Positions 9,687 to 21,300 of a stretch of DNA of 64,000 bases are shown here, piece after piece. The DNA comes from Bactericera cockerelli (lineage: Eukaryota; Arthropoda; Insecta; Hemiptera; Triozidae). The stretch is taken from assembly GCA_024516035.1 (NCBI GenBank), contig CM044955.1:47541675-47605674 (forward strand), read 5' to 3'. Position 1 is the first letter of the stretch. Each line of letters starts with the position of its first letter. A program made the position numbers and the translations under genes. The notes below the pieces were generated by a model. That model was not told where the DNA came from. It worked only from the letters and a program-made list of their open reading frames with translations, and searched no databases.

Positions 9687-10207
9687 ATCCCCCAAAAATA
9701 CACTTCGTGTGCAAAAGACGCCAAGAAAATAATCCTTCTTAAATAGAATTACCTTGAAAATGATTGCCTAAAAAGGAACTGATATCAAATGAAGGCCAAG
9801 TTCTTGTAAACTGGATATTATCTGCCCACAAAAGAGTCTCAAGTACAGGAATCAAGCTGACAATTGGATATGATATTTCCCATTTTTCTGCTTTTTAACA
9901 ACACTAAAATTTAACATTAAAAATCTTGGCAAGTTTGAAACATCAAAAAATTGCTTTGAACTTGCCAAGATTTTTAATGTTAAATTTTAGTGTTGTTAAA
10001 AAGCAGAAAAATGGGAAATATCATATCCAATTGTCAGCTTGATTCCTGTACTTGAGACTCTTTTGTGGGCAGATAATATCCAGTTTACAAGAACTTGGCC
10101 TTCATTTGATATCAGTTCCTTTTTAGGCAATCATTTTCAAGGTAATTCTATTTAAGAAGGATTATTTTCTTGGCGTCTTTTGCACACGAAGTGTATTTTT
10201 GGGGGAT
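9687..10207. repeat. Near-perfect palindrome, 249-bp arms, 23-nt loop
   Basis: The sequence 9687-9935 (starting ATCCCCCAAAAATACAC) recurs in reverse complement at 9959-10207. The arms are equal in length and I found no mismatch by eye. The loop is TGAAACATCAAAAAATTGCT plus TTG. The left flank has an AATAG-type short repeat. There are no target duplications or TIR-family ends. If transcribed it would make a long double-stranded hairpin; a sequencing or assembly fold-back is the alternative. Confidence 0.9.
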
Positions 10208-11069
10208 ATCAGGTATTTTTGGTTGGTTATATTGTTTTCCATTTGCTAAATTCAACACATGAAATAAAGTAGAATATTTCTAAAATATTAAGGTATTTCA
10301 ACTTTTGATTTTTTGAGATTAGATCCTTTTTTAGAAATAACTCTCAAACGCTTCAATCTGCTTCATTTTATCAAATTTCGGACATTTACTTTTGGTTAAT
10401 ACAACTTGTTTTAATTTTCATTTAACTTTCAATTGAATCAGTTATTTTGAAAAGGGTTTAAGTCACAAAAGGTAAATTTTTGGAAAACTAAAAAAAACTA
10501 TTTATTTCGGAAAATATAAAACATGGCATATTTTTTTTTTCATGTAATGATTAATTAGGCTAAAAGACATTATGTAACTGATTTACAAACGTTTAAGTGT
10601 CATACTTTTCAAGTAAATTTTAGTTTTTAGGGCTGGACTTATGTCCTTATCGAAATAAACACGAAAATAGGTAAATCCGTTAACCAAATATGCATATTAT
10701 TTACCTACCATTTTGGGTTGGGTCAACCACAAACCACATATTTTATGTCAATTCTGAGACAATTTAGGCTAGTTTTTTAGGGATAAGGTAAAAAGAAAAT
10801 CATCTTCAAATTTCAAGTATTTGTGTTAGTTTGAGAAAAAAAATAATAAACTGACCTTAAACTGAATAAAAAAATAAGCTGAACAAATCTGATGGTATCA
10901 ACAAGTAGTGTCTTCACTATGAGTCATTTTGAAAAGGGTTTAGTCACGGACAAGATATTTAACTCGCTATAACTTCCTTATGACTGATCGGATTTGTGTC
11001 TTTCTCATACATAATGATGCGTCTAGCTCCATAGAATATATTTTCATAATAAAACAAATTTTGAAACCC
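10208..11069. other. Catulin intron 1, no gene seen
   Basis: AT-rich non-coding sequence. A phrase about aaaagggttta-gtcac recurs near 10450 and 10930, suggesting an old repeat. No exon or RNA gene is recognised. Confidence 0.5.
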
Positions 11070-11640
11070 TAACCACCCAAGTACAGAGCAGAAAAGATCC
11101 TGCCCCGCTAGAGATCGAACCCAGGTCACCGTGCGTGGAATGCCTAGCGCGCTAACTCACTCGGACACTGTGACACGAAACGATTCTTTTTTTTCTTTTA
11201 CTCTGTCTTATCCCGCTCAAGCAGGGTCGACGTTGTTCAACCTCATGGTTGAGGTTGATTGGTTTTGGCACATTTTTTACGGCTGGATGCCCTTCCTAAC
11301 GCCAACGATTTTATTTGATTTAACGTCCTGGATTAGGACGGGGGTTTTACCCTCCATTCGCTGGGAATCGTACCAGCTACCCACATTAACCTCACCCAGC
11401 CTGGGTAGGGCCGGAAATGGCAGCCTCACGTGTTTGGATGGAACAGAATTTTCTTCGAAAAGTCTGCCCCAGCCGTGAGTTGAACTCGGGAACTCTGGAC
11501 TACGGGCAGTAGTCACAACCATTACGCCACGGAGGCTGTGACACGAAACGATATCCGAGGTTAATGTTTACTAACATGCTTCTTCGAAACACTTATGGAT
11601 CTGATTCGTACCCCGAACACCCAAGTACAGAGCATTTCAA
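11070..11640 (-). mobile_element. tRNA-headed SINE (family 7) split by a family-6 SINE
   Basis: Minus-strand tRNA-like sequence at about 11085-11184 (B box GGGTTCGATCTC) is interrupted by a complete family-6 SINE at 11185-11536. The 16-bp target duplication TGTGACACGAAACGAT is at 11169-11184 and 11537-11552. Family 6 has a tRNA-like head (GCCTCCGTGGCGTAATGGTT), a GGCTGGGTGAGGTTAATGTG core shared with the 5S SINE, and a poly-T at the left end (its A tail). A relative of family 7 is at about 43320-43425. Confidence 0.85.
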
Positions 11641-12217
11641 ATAAAAATTCTACCGAGTTAACGGAATATTTTACATCTATTGTTTGATACAACACGTGCT
11701 GGACTGGTTTGACTGGTACAACAAAAGAAAAGAGTTTTATTTGTCTTTTTTGCAAGAAAGGTTCAATGTATAACGTAGGTACCCTTTCGTTAGTGTCTAG
11801 GTACCTGCATGTAAAGTCAGACCTATTTTTTTGAACTCGTAACTTCTTACAAGATGTAGGTGATTTTCTTGGAATTGTTTTTACAACTATACCCATTTAG
11901 GTATGTATGTGTATTATGTATTCTTTGTGTCATTATCGAATTCCCATTCAGGTTCTAGGTCAACACAAGAGATCAAGAGAACCGGAATCGCTTATGTGCA
12001 CACAATAATATTGTAACCAAATTAACTATACATTTTTTGTCGATTCTGGGGTTTGAAACCTTCCTGACTGGGTAGCGAGGATCTCACCTGCTAAGAGTAT
12101 AACATGAATTTGCCGTAAGTTGGCCAAATTGTTACAGAACTCCAATTGATGAGTCACGGCTAGCAAGCCTGTGCAACATACTAAAACTAAAGATGACTTT
12201 TGCCACACCTAATTAGG
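11641..12217. other. Catulin intron 1, no gene seen
   Basis: No repeat family or coding exon recognised by eye. Short minus-strand ORFs at 11561-11896 and 12026-12208 have no family resemblance and no splice-site support. Confidence 0.45.
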
Positions 12218-12425
12218 TGCCATCGACGGCGCGTTGAATACATCAATTCTCGTAGGATCACCAATGTTAAACAAAGTCTAGCGAAGTGAAGACTTTATGA
12301 TGCTGGCTATCTGGCCCAACCCATGCTGGGTGAGGTTATTGTGAGTAGCAGGTTTGTCAGTTTCCTGCTAATGGAGGGTAGTACCCCCGTCGTGATATGC
12401 AGTTCAAAACGAAGTTAAACCCATA
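12218..12425 (+). mobile_element. 5S-rRNA-headed SINE
   Basis: GCCATCGACGGCGCGTTGAA, TACATC, GATCACCAATGTTAAACAAA, then the core GCTGGGTGAGGTTATTGTGA and GGAGGGTAGTACCCCCGTCG. It is more diverged than the 5338 copy. Confidence 0.8.
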
Positions 12426-13795
12426 TTAAAATTATTTTAATGGAGGACCTACCTAACTAGGTACCTACCTACTACCTACCTATAATTATTTTAGTTTTGT
12501 ATCCTTATAATCCTTATAAAAATCCTTATAATATCTTTAAGGTATTTCATTGAATAATTCACTTACTCATATCTTGAAAATTAAAAAAAAACTAACTAGT
12601 CGAAAAATAGTAGGTACATCTATAATATCTAAGAACCTAATGAAGGTCGATGAAAGAAAGATAACACCCTACAGTTCAGGAATCAATCGATACCTTAATT
12701 TTATTTCATTTACGAGTGTGGTATCCCGATACTGTGAGCTCCGAAACTCGGAGAAGACACTCTAATCCAAAATAATTATGTTGTGCGCTACCAATGACTT
12801 AAGGAGCTTATAACTCAAAAACCGTAAATTTTTCGAAGATAGCTATTCTGACGAGGAATCATCTGCCAAAACTCAGGAATATGTCCTGAAAGTTTCAGCT
12901 TGATACAATATAGCCTTAATAGCGATTCATGTGATTACGTGAAGAGAGGTCGGTGAACGTCAAAAATCAACAAAAATGTTATAACTCATAAATGGTTATA
13001 ATTATATAAAAATTACATAGAATTAAAAAAGCTGTAAATTAATCAAATAATTAATATACAAAGTTTCATCTTTCTACCATTTGCCACATTCGAGATATAG
13101 GCGATACCGCCAAAGCGCCGCCGAGTGACCGCGGAAGTTTTTTTTGTTAAAAACCTCGAACTGCGAGCATTATGAACTCATAACCAAAATGGCATATTTT
13201 TAACTTTAACCATAAGCCCATGGTAAGCCAAATGCGGAAAAAAAAAAAATAAAGTATGAATCTTTTACTAATATTAGGGGTGTTCGTAAAAGTCGTTAGG
13301 AGTATCAGAAAAAGGTAAAATAAAAAGTAGTATTCTTCTATTCGACGAGGAAAACACGAATATGAAGAAAAAAATATAAAAAGTTTTGTCTAAGTAGGTC
13401 AAAATTACAAAAGAAAATACATACAAACTCTGTTTAGCGTAAGTATAGCACGCTCGTTTTGTTTTTCTTGGCGTTGCAAAACTAGCGTTTTGCTTGATTG
13501 TGAATAAAGCCTTTCGGCATATTACAACGTCAATAGTATAAAAATTACATTAGTACAATTAAATGTTACAATATAAGTAGTTACGTAGAAAAATAATAAT
13601 AAAATATTAGATACTACATATGTAGATTTATTTCATAGTATAATGTAGATTGCCATGATTGTTTATGAAATACTATATTCGTAGTTTATGCCTACGATAA
13701 AGATATAATCATGATAGTATTATAAACTAACCAATTAGATGTAAAGTAAATTGGGGTAATGTTTTTTGGGTGATTCCATTCTGTCTTCTGCTGAT
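12426..13795. other. Catulin intron 1, no gene seen
   Basis: AT-rich. Phrases such as 'ttataactcataa' and 'aaactttcaagtt'-type runs near 12800-13240 suggest an old dispersed repeat. No exon is recognised. Confidence 0.4.
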
Positions 13796-14222
13796 TCCCC
13801 AGCAGTATGGCTGGGAGACTAAAAACAGGGAGTAGACCAGTAGTCTGGCTGGGGGACTAAAAACAGGGAGTAGACCAGTAGTCTGGCTGGGGGACTAAAA
13901 ACAGGGAGTAAACCAGTAGTCTGGCTGGGGGACTAAAAACAGGGAGTAGACCAGTAGTCTGGCTGGGGGACTAAAAACAGGGAGTAGACCAGTAGTCTGG
14001 CTGGGGGACTAAAAACAGGGAGTAGATCAGTAGTCTGGCTGGGGGACTATAAACAGGGAGTAGACCAGCAGTCTGCCTGGGGGACTATAAACAGGGAGTA
14101 GACCAGCAGTCTGGCTGGGGGACTATAAACAGGGAGTAGATCAGTAGTCTGGCTGGGGGACTATAAACAGGGATTAGATCAGTAGTCTGGCTGGGGGACT
14201 AGAAACTGGGAGTAGACCAGCA
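13796..14222. repeat. 38-bp minisatellite
   Basis: About 11 tandem copies of a 38-bp unit (GGCTGGGGGACTAAAAACAG, GGAGTAGACCAGTAGTCT). The units differ by a few substitutions (ACCAG/ATCAG, AAA/TAT). It lies inside catulin intron 1 and no flanking exon is visible. On the minus strand the unit has CTACTCCCTGTTTTTAG, which is acceptor-like. Confidence 0.9.
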
Positions 14223-14943
14223 TTGTCTTGGTTCTGGACACCCTTGTCAATTATTAGCCTCCTTGTAAAGACAGTGATAGAAATTCTGAGTCATTCCTTC
14301 ACTCTCTGGCTACCATCGTTCATGATAACGCCACCCTATGATGATGATTCCATTACTTTCCTTTCTATAAAATAAGGAAAGTAAAAGAGATTCAGTTTGT
14401 CATCATTCGAGCTGTATCCGTAAGACTGAGGGGGTCCATATACAAACCCCACAATTATGAAATTATCAAAGATGGAGCAGGACTGTTCTTTTTTTTTAAT
14501 TTACTTGGTTTATTAATTTTGCTGTTGTTTGAAAATGAATTGAGCTTGTAAAAAAAAAACCAAAATTAAATGTACAGTCAACGGTAGAGAGCGAAAAGAA
14601 TGGCCGAATCCATGACCTCAATTTATACTATTATTATTATTATTAAACAAGTTGGATCAAGTTTTATTTACAAAATAATGACATAGAATATATACATACA
14701 TAGATATTAAAATTAAGAAAACAAAACTTGATCAAGAGCGGTGCTAATGCCAACGGCATTCTCTTCCGCACCACCCTTGATAAAAAAAAAGATAAAAGAG
14801 AGAAAAAAAAGAAGAAGACAATTTAAGTTGCGAAATACAAGGAAATAGCTTGTTGACTATTAAAACAAAACTGTAGATTAAAGTAATTCATCAAGATAAA
14901 CGGACAATACTAGATACAATACCTACAATATTATCTCAATATT
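14223..14943. other. Intronic repeat fragments
   Basis: 14345-14400 carries the ACTTTCC...GGAAAGT terminal hairpin seen at 36517 and 46050. 14700-14790 on the minus strand has a hairpin tail (AGAGAATGCCGTTGGCATTA) related to the GTTGGG family; the same fragment is at about 43155-43215. Nothing coding. Confidence 0.5.
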
Positions 14944-15277
14944 CTCTTGTTTTACTCTGTCTTATCCCGCTTGAGCAGGGTCGACGTTGTTCAACCTCAT
15001 GGTGCCGGTTGGTTGGTTTTGGCACATTTTTTTTACGCCTACGATTCTATTTGATTTAACGTCCTGGATTACGACGGGGGTTTTACCCTCCATTCGCTGG
15101 GAATCGCACCAGCTATCCACATTAACCTCACCCAGCTTGGGTAGGGCCGGAAATGCCAGTCTCACTTGTACGGAGGGAACAGAATTTTCTGTGTGAGAAA
15201 TCTGCTCCGACCGGAGATCGAACTCAGGATCTCTGGACTACGGGCAGTTGTCACAACCGTTACGCCACAGAGGCTGG
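14944..15277 (-). mobile_element. tRNA-headed SINE, family 6
   Basis: Minus-strand head at 15277 (GCCTCTGTGGCGTAACGGTT), core GCTGGGTGAGGTTAATGTGG, tail ending at 14944. A 25-bp flanking duplication with one mismatch (TACCTACAATATTAT.TCAAT...) is at 14920-14944 and 15278-15302. The ORFs across it are shadows of the repeat. Confidence 0.85.
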
Positions 15278-15673
15278 TACCTACAATATTATATCAATAT
15301 TCAATGTCGCAAAACTCGAAAGCTCTTTGTCAACCTCTTAATATCAGGGCTGTTCTACACTCAACCTACTTTTTACACGGGAGGCGGAGAACCCCCCCCC
15401 CCCCTCCCCCTCTCTCAATTTATGTCTCAGAAGTTCAAGTTGAGCTTTATTATTTTATCACCTACTTCATAAATACATGATTATGAAATTGAGCGAGATA
15501 CAATTTGAATACCAAGATTCAAAGTAACGCCTTTTCAGGGTAAAACATACGTCTGGATTTGACCTTCAGTTGAATGGAATAGACAAAACATAATATAGGT
15601 CGAATTTTTTTTGAAAGGATAGATAGAGTCGAACCTGATAATCAGAGTTCCCTCAAGTTCTCTTATATCGTCT

Positions 15674-15875
15674 GTCCCGGTAGTTCAGTGGTAAAGGCGG
15701 CACTCTGTGAAAAAGAGATTCCAGAGGTCGCGGGTTCGAAACTCAGCCGGGACATGACAAGTTATCCTCCCATTTGGGATTTTTACCACATAATAATATG
15801 TCTTACTGCTGGAATAATGGGACTTAATAGTCCTAATCGGGCAGTATAAATAAGGCGATATAATTATTATTATAT
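15674..15875 (+). mobile_element. tRNA-headed SINE, family 1
   Basis: The head GTCCCGGTAGTTCAGTGGTA has an A box, the B box is GGTTCGAAACT, and the tail contains CATAATAATATGTCTTACTG, TAATCGGGCAGTATAAATAA and an ATT repeat. Other copies: 8252-7694 (minus, split), 44875-45075, 52821-53022, 61331-61525. Confidence 0.88.
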
Positions 15876-15904
15876 CCAGGATTCGACTGTATTTTAAAAG
15901 GTGC

Positions 15905-16118
15905 ACTGATAGTCAATTGGTGAACGCGCTAGTCTGGTAATCCAGGTAGCGTAGGGATTCGTTGGTTCGAATCCCACCCAGTGTATGAATTTTTCAATAG
16001 TTTGAGTTTGTGACCACATAATTATACGAAGACTCTGAGGGTTAGGTGGAAGAAAATGCTTTGAGCATTAACCTCACCTGGTGGTTACTTTCCACAAAAG
16101 AGTATTATTATAATTATT
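15905..16118 (+). mobile_element. tRNA-headed SINE, family 3
   Basis: tRNA-like head with AGTCTGGTAATCCAGGTAGC and B box GGTTCGAATCC, then the tail GACTCTGAGGGTTAGGTGGA, a GCTTTGAGC stem-loop, and AACCTCACCTGGTGGTTAC. Best copy in the window. Confidence 0.82.
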
Positions 16119-16129
16119 AAAAAATAGGA

Positions 16130-16300
16130 ACCGACCTTAGTAGCTTGATTGATAAGGCGGAATAAGGCGGCGGACTTGTAACCTGGCGGTCGGTGGTTCA
16201 AGTCCCGGTTTCAGCAAAGATTTAGTAAAGCGAGTTTGAGTAGATGCGACATCGCGAAAGTGATTAACACAAATATGATAACTAACTTTACTTATCTAAA
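16130..16300 (+). mobile_element. tRNA-headed SINE, family 2
   Basis: ACCGACCTTAGTAGCTTGAT head, B box GGTGGTTCAAGTCCC, tail GCGAGTTTGAGTAG, CGAAAGTGATTAACAC, ATATGATAAC. Three SINEs in a row (families 1, 3, 2) show this part of catulin intron 1 is an insertion hotspot. Confidence 0.82.
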
Positions 16301-16784
16301 ACAATTTTATCGACAAATATAGACAGTATAGACACTAGACACCTTGGATAATTCCAGCTAGTGAACATAATTGCATCACTGATCGCTATCTCATTTTTCC
16401 GGTATGAGTGGACCCCGGACATAACTATTATAAAATAGGGCTAAGATTCAAACACCAACCTTCGAAACTCTGCGCCAATCACTTAGCTTCTGAGTTTGAC
16501 ACAAGTCACAGTAAGTAGGTTAGGAAAGAGCCTGGCTATTCATGGGGCGGGGGTGTTATTTACTATCCATACTCCAGTCACGTCCTAGGACTCTCACTCG
16601 GAAAATAAATAATATACCCCTCGTACCTGACTTGAGTGACAATTTCTCGCCCTCACGTCCGACTTCCCTGTCAGATACGTCAACCCTGTTCAGGAGAGGA
16701 AGGCTGGGCGAGGAGAGTAAGTAGGACACAGAGAGATTTCAAACTTAAAATCTAGGCTATGAAGCCACTGATTTTACTTTTTTT

Positions 16785-16938
16785 TTAAAGTTATCATATT
16801 AAATTTGTGTTATACACTTTCGTGATATCACAACTACTCAAACTCGCTTTACTAAATCTACGCTCAAACCGGGACTTGAACCACCGACCTCCAGGTTACA
16901 AGTCCGCCGCCTTATCGATCAAGCTACTGAGGTCGGTC
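16785..16938 (-). mobile_element. tRNA-headed SINE, family 2
   Basis: Inverted copy of the 16130 element: tail at the left (TTATCATATT), head ending ACCGACCTCAGTAGC at 16938 on the minus strand. Confidence 0.82.
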
Positions 16939-17345
16939 ACTGATTTATCTACTTCAATTTGTAGAGAGATTTCCAAGTTAAATCAAGGCTGTAAAAAGTA
17001 GACTGATTTAACCAACATTGATTTCTAGAGGAAATTCGAAGGTATAATCAAGGTTATGATGCATGGACTAAACCACCATTAATCTGTAGAAAGATTTCGA
17101 AGTTGAAATCTAGGCTATGAAGCGACTGATTTTACCTACTTAATTTGTAGAGAGATTTCCAAGTTGAAATCAAGGCTGTAAAGTAGACTGATTTAACCAA
17201 CATTAATTTTAGAGGAAATTCGAAGGTGTAAACAAGGTTATGATGGATGGACTAAACCACCATTAATCTGTAGAAAGATTTCGAAGTTGAAATCAAGACT
17301 GAAGCATGGACTGATTTAACCAACACTAATTTGTAGAGTTTTTTG
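16939..17345. repeat. Imperfect tandem repeat, about 180-bp period
   Basis: Two to three diverged copies of a unit with AGAGAGATTTCCAAGTT, AAATCAAGGCTGTAAA, AGAGGAAATTCGAAGGT and ACCACCATTAATCTGTAGA. An earlier piece is at 16725-16765. Confidence 0.7.
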
Positions 17346-17389
17346 AGCTATTATTCTCTTATTTATGACGTCTTTAACAATGGATTTTC

Positions 17390-17560
17390 GCGGGTTTTTT
17401 TCGCTTCATTCGCTGGAAACTCACAGACCAGGCTTTCGTTTCAGAAAGCGCTCTCACTTCAAAATCTCCAAGTCTCCATTTTAACCGTCACACAACGCAC
17501 TCTGATTGGTTCCGTTGTGTTGTGTGATTGAAAGGGAGATTTAGGGATTATGGGTGAGAG
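17390..17560. mobile_element. Palindromic MITE relic
   Basis: CAGGCTTTCGTTTCAGAAAG... and CCGTCACACAACGCACTCTG match the element at 20645-20838. The second arm survives only in part (GTTGTGTGATTGAAAGGGAG). Confidence 0.6.
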
Positions 17561-17638
17561 GTGAGAGATTTAAGGGTGGATGCAGAATCCTCACTGTAGG
17601 GATGCCTGGGTCATTTGTACCTTCAGCTGATTTTGTTA

Positions 17639-17788
17639 TGCAGAGACGTTTGTTTGATGCGCCTGTGCGCATGCGCATTCAGATGTTTCTTTAATAAATA
17701 ATTGTGAAGGTCGAAGTTTTTCCCTACAGCAAGCTCGGGACCACCCTACAGTGACCCTATAGAGATAAAAAAAAAAAAACGTCTCTGC
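17639..17788. mobile_element. Small TIR element (MITE)
   Basis: 13-bp terminal inverted repeats TGCAGAGACGTTT / AAACGTCTCTGCA, flanked by TA on both sides (17637-17638, 17789-17790). 150 bp with no coding capacity. TA duplication fits a Tc1/mariner-type mobiliser. Confidence 0.72.
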
Positions 17789-18582
17789 ATACCAGTCTAA
17801 ATCACCCATCCTGGGTGTGGCTGACAATTGCTAGAATCACGAGGGATTCGAACTGTCACCAATCAAATCCTAAACTCCCTAAACGTTATCAGATTTAACC
17901 AGAACTAATGTGTACAGCGTGGGTCGTCCATGATAGGTAAAAGAACTTTACTAACTTTTGTTTTCAGCCTATTCCAAAGTACCTGTAGAAACATTTTCTA
18001 ACTTAAAAATTTACAGGTGACACCCGCACACCAAACTTCATAAGACAAGTTTTTTTCCCGGACATCCAGAGGGTAAATGCAGCCAGCATCCTTGTTCACT
18101 ACCAGATGCTGTCCAGATGAAGGATTTTTTTTTACTTAATATAAATGTTACTTAATATAATTTTTATTTTTATATTCTACTGAAGGATATGAAGAACGTC
18201 CATCACGACCGAAGCCACTACTGGTAACCGCTCACAATCAATCCTAATATAATATATTATTCTCTTAAAAAAATTGTCAAATGTCGAAGTATTTCCTAAG
18301 ATATCGGACCACCTACAGTGAACCTTATAGGATAAAAACAAACGTGTTCCATATTTGGCTCAGTGCACCTTGAAATTCCAAAAAAAATTAACGAGGCTAA
18401 CTTTGATTTTCCAGGCTAAAAGTATAAAAAGATTTACTTTGTGTACCTGACTACCTGCACATAAATAATAAAAGTTAAACCCACTCACTAATTGATTCAC
18501 CCAGACAAATATGACTCCATAATAGTGTTCATATTTTAAAAGCGCAATAGAGAAGGATTTTGAAGAGCCATCATCCACAAAG

Positions 18583-18770
18583 GGTTGGGTGGAAGAGATT
18601 GCCACAGGCAATAACCCCGCTCTTTAGGTAGGACATTAGCTTTTTTCTCTTTTTGTTCTTGTTTCTTTGTTCAATCTATTTATTTTTTCTTTATAATTTC
18701 ATTGTATTAATGTATTTTACTGTATATTATTTTGTTACTAAAATACCTAATAATAACATAATATAAAAGA
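18583..18770 (+). mobile_element. GTTGGG retroposon
   Basis: GGGTTGGGTGGAAGAGATTG, stem-loop, CCCGCTCTTTAGGTAGGACA, T-rich body. The AATAAAGCT end is degraded. Confidence 0.7.
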
Positions 18771-20640
18771 ACCGTGTGACTGATCAAACAAAAACGATCT
18801 ATAATACAAACTTTAGAAATGTGTTTTACTTGAAAATTTTGATCTGAGGCCGGTATTTTGATTTTTTTTTTCTTCTCTCAAAGTACTTTTGAATATATTT
18901 ATTGAAGAGTATTTACAAAATTAATCACAAACAAAAAATTAATAAAATATAAATATTAGAGAAAAAAAAATAGTTAAAAATAAATATAAGTACCTACATA
19001 CATATGTATAATGGATTAATGGGTTATTAAATTATTTATTGTTTGATAATATTATGTATTAGTTACGGATGTCCCAATGTGTCAAAAGACATGTGTTGGG
19101 ATCTTCTAATTTCATATGCATAATATTATCTTATTAATTTGGTATAACTGTACATACATAGCTTCAACTTTTTTATTTAGAAAAAATGTTTAAAGAAAGG
19201 CCCTATTTTGTAAACATTTTCCAAAATTTTGTAACATAGATTGTTTTTCGAGGCACGCATTCAACTAGTAATAGTTTGGTATCACTTGAATGATGCTCTA
19301 ATTAAACAAGACAGAAGATATTATGTATATGCCTGGAGAATTCTTTATTTTTTTTCTTTCAAAAATTAATAAATAGGTATAATGCTGAGCTAGGTATAAT
19401 TAGAAGAAAAAGGTCAAGGACATGATATATCGAGATGTCACCACAAAATGAAAACATGCGTAAGAAAATGAATATCCCTGAGTGACAGTCAAGCGGACCA
19501 CATGCACACAACATCACAGTATCATCAGACGCGGACATTAATGACCTCTCTCCTAATATTCCACAAGAAAAAAAATTGAGTAGGTAGCTGATGTATATTG
19601 AAAATAAATTTAAAAATAATAGATCGTGTGAGGCACATCAAAGCAGAATTTATTGCCAGCACATTTCGCTGCCGGTGAGCTCCGGCAGAGATTTCAAAAG
19701 GTAGATAATGCTTCGGATTTAGAATAAACAAGAACATTGTCTCAACACGAATAAGAGCATATAAAATATGCGTTTCCTATGCATACATTGGAAACAAAGA
19801 GCTATCACGTACAGGCGTACAACTCGTACACATTTCATGAATGGAAACACACTTTCGAATGCTTCTCGCATGTTTTTCACAATTACAAGTGACATGCAAT
19901 CGTGTCATAAAAGCGTTTATAAAAAGGAGGCAAACTTACATGTCTGTTTGATAAAGCACACGCCATCGCGACACAGTTAGGTACGGAAAGCACAGCAATT
20001 CATGAAGCGAAGTTCGGGTTCAGGTACTTAGGCTTGAGCCCCAGCAGCACTGGCGAGCTCCAGCTTCATACAATTAGAATACACAAACCACCCCTTCAAT
20101 TTCCACCCGGACAGGCGCGGATGCAACCAAACAAAAAGTTCCCCCGCTCGGGTGTCTGACATGTTGAATTACCCTGGCCACAGGCACAAGGGATTTGTTG
20201 GCTTGGCGTGGGAAGTGGACATTTGCGAGCGGAATTATGGCGTTTAAAAGTTTAAAACGGTATTTATAAAGCACTAGCTAAAACCCAGCACTTTCTCGCC
20301 ATTAAGACACTTTCTTAGTACGCACCTAATAAATATCAAAAAGAGACTCTTCGGCAAAGTGGGAGTCATTAGGTCCAGCCGTTACGGAGTTCTCTTAATA
20401 TTGAATGAATTAATATAAATATATTATTTTGATCATTTAAATGTATATTAGCCACCAGCTGATTGCCCCAGCTTCGCAAACGGGACTAGAGCATATTACC
20501 CCTAAATTAAACCGTCTTCAGTGGTTGAAGGTCGAGGAGCGGAGAAAAGTTCTCACTTTGTTTCTTACTTCCAAGTTCTAAAGTTTTGTCAACACTATCT
20601 TCCTCCTGCCTCAATTAAGAAATATGATTACGTACTGCTC
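18771..20640. other. Catulin intron 1, no gene seen
   Basis: 18850-19480 is AT-rich with no recognised element. 19500-20300 is less AT-rich and contains minor ORFs (19768-19980 plus, 20074-20274 minus) that I do not recognise and that lack splice or family support. Confidence 0.4.
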
Positions 20641-20644
20641 AGTA

Positions 20645-20838
20645 CCCGATAAACCAGGCCCTTGTTCCAGAAACCTCTCTCACTCTCATAATCTTCAAAT
20701 CTCTCTTTCAACCGTCACACAACGCACTCTTGATTGGTTATTTCGTTCAAATTACCCAAGCAGAGTGCGTTGTGTGACTTTTGAAAGGGAAATTTGGGTA
20801 TTATTAGAGTGAGAGTGCTTTCTGAAACGGGCCTGGTT
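20645..20838. mobile_element. Fully palindromic MITE
   Basis: Ends ACCAGGCCC...GGGCCTGGT. The arms pair along nearly their whole length, including CGTCACACAACGCACTCT against AGAGTGCGTTGTGTGAC. No coding capacity; superfamily not resolved. Confidence 0.78.
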
Positions 20839-20869
20839 TCATACGCTTCCGGTGAATGCTTTCAGACGT

Positions 20870-21300
20870 AATACAAACAATTGGATGAATATTTTCGGAC
20901 ATATAGAGCAAAAAGTAAAATGAGAGTTTTCCGATGTTGAGAACAAACAATAAAATGAATGATTTCCGAAGTTTAGAACAAACAATAAAATCAATGGTTT
21001 CCGAAGTTTAGAACAAACAATAAAATGGATGGATTCCGACGTTTAGAACAAACAATAAAATGCGTGGTTTCCGACGTTTAGAACAAACAATAAAATGAGT
21101 GGTTTCGGACGTTTAGAAGAAACAATAAAATGAATGATTTCCGAAGTTTAGAACAAAACAATAAAATAAATGGTTTCCGACGTTTAGAACAAACAATAAA
21201 TGAATTGTTTCCGAATAAAGATGTCCCAATAGTTGGGGACATTTAGAACCATCAATAGAATAATGAATGGTTTCGGACATTTAGAACCAACAATAAAACC
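20870..21300. repeat. Minisatellite, about 36-bp unit
   Basis: About ten diverged copies of GAACAAACAATAAAATGAAT followed by GGTTTCCGACGTTTA. It is intronic to catulin and has no exon-like part. Confidence 0.85.
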
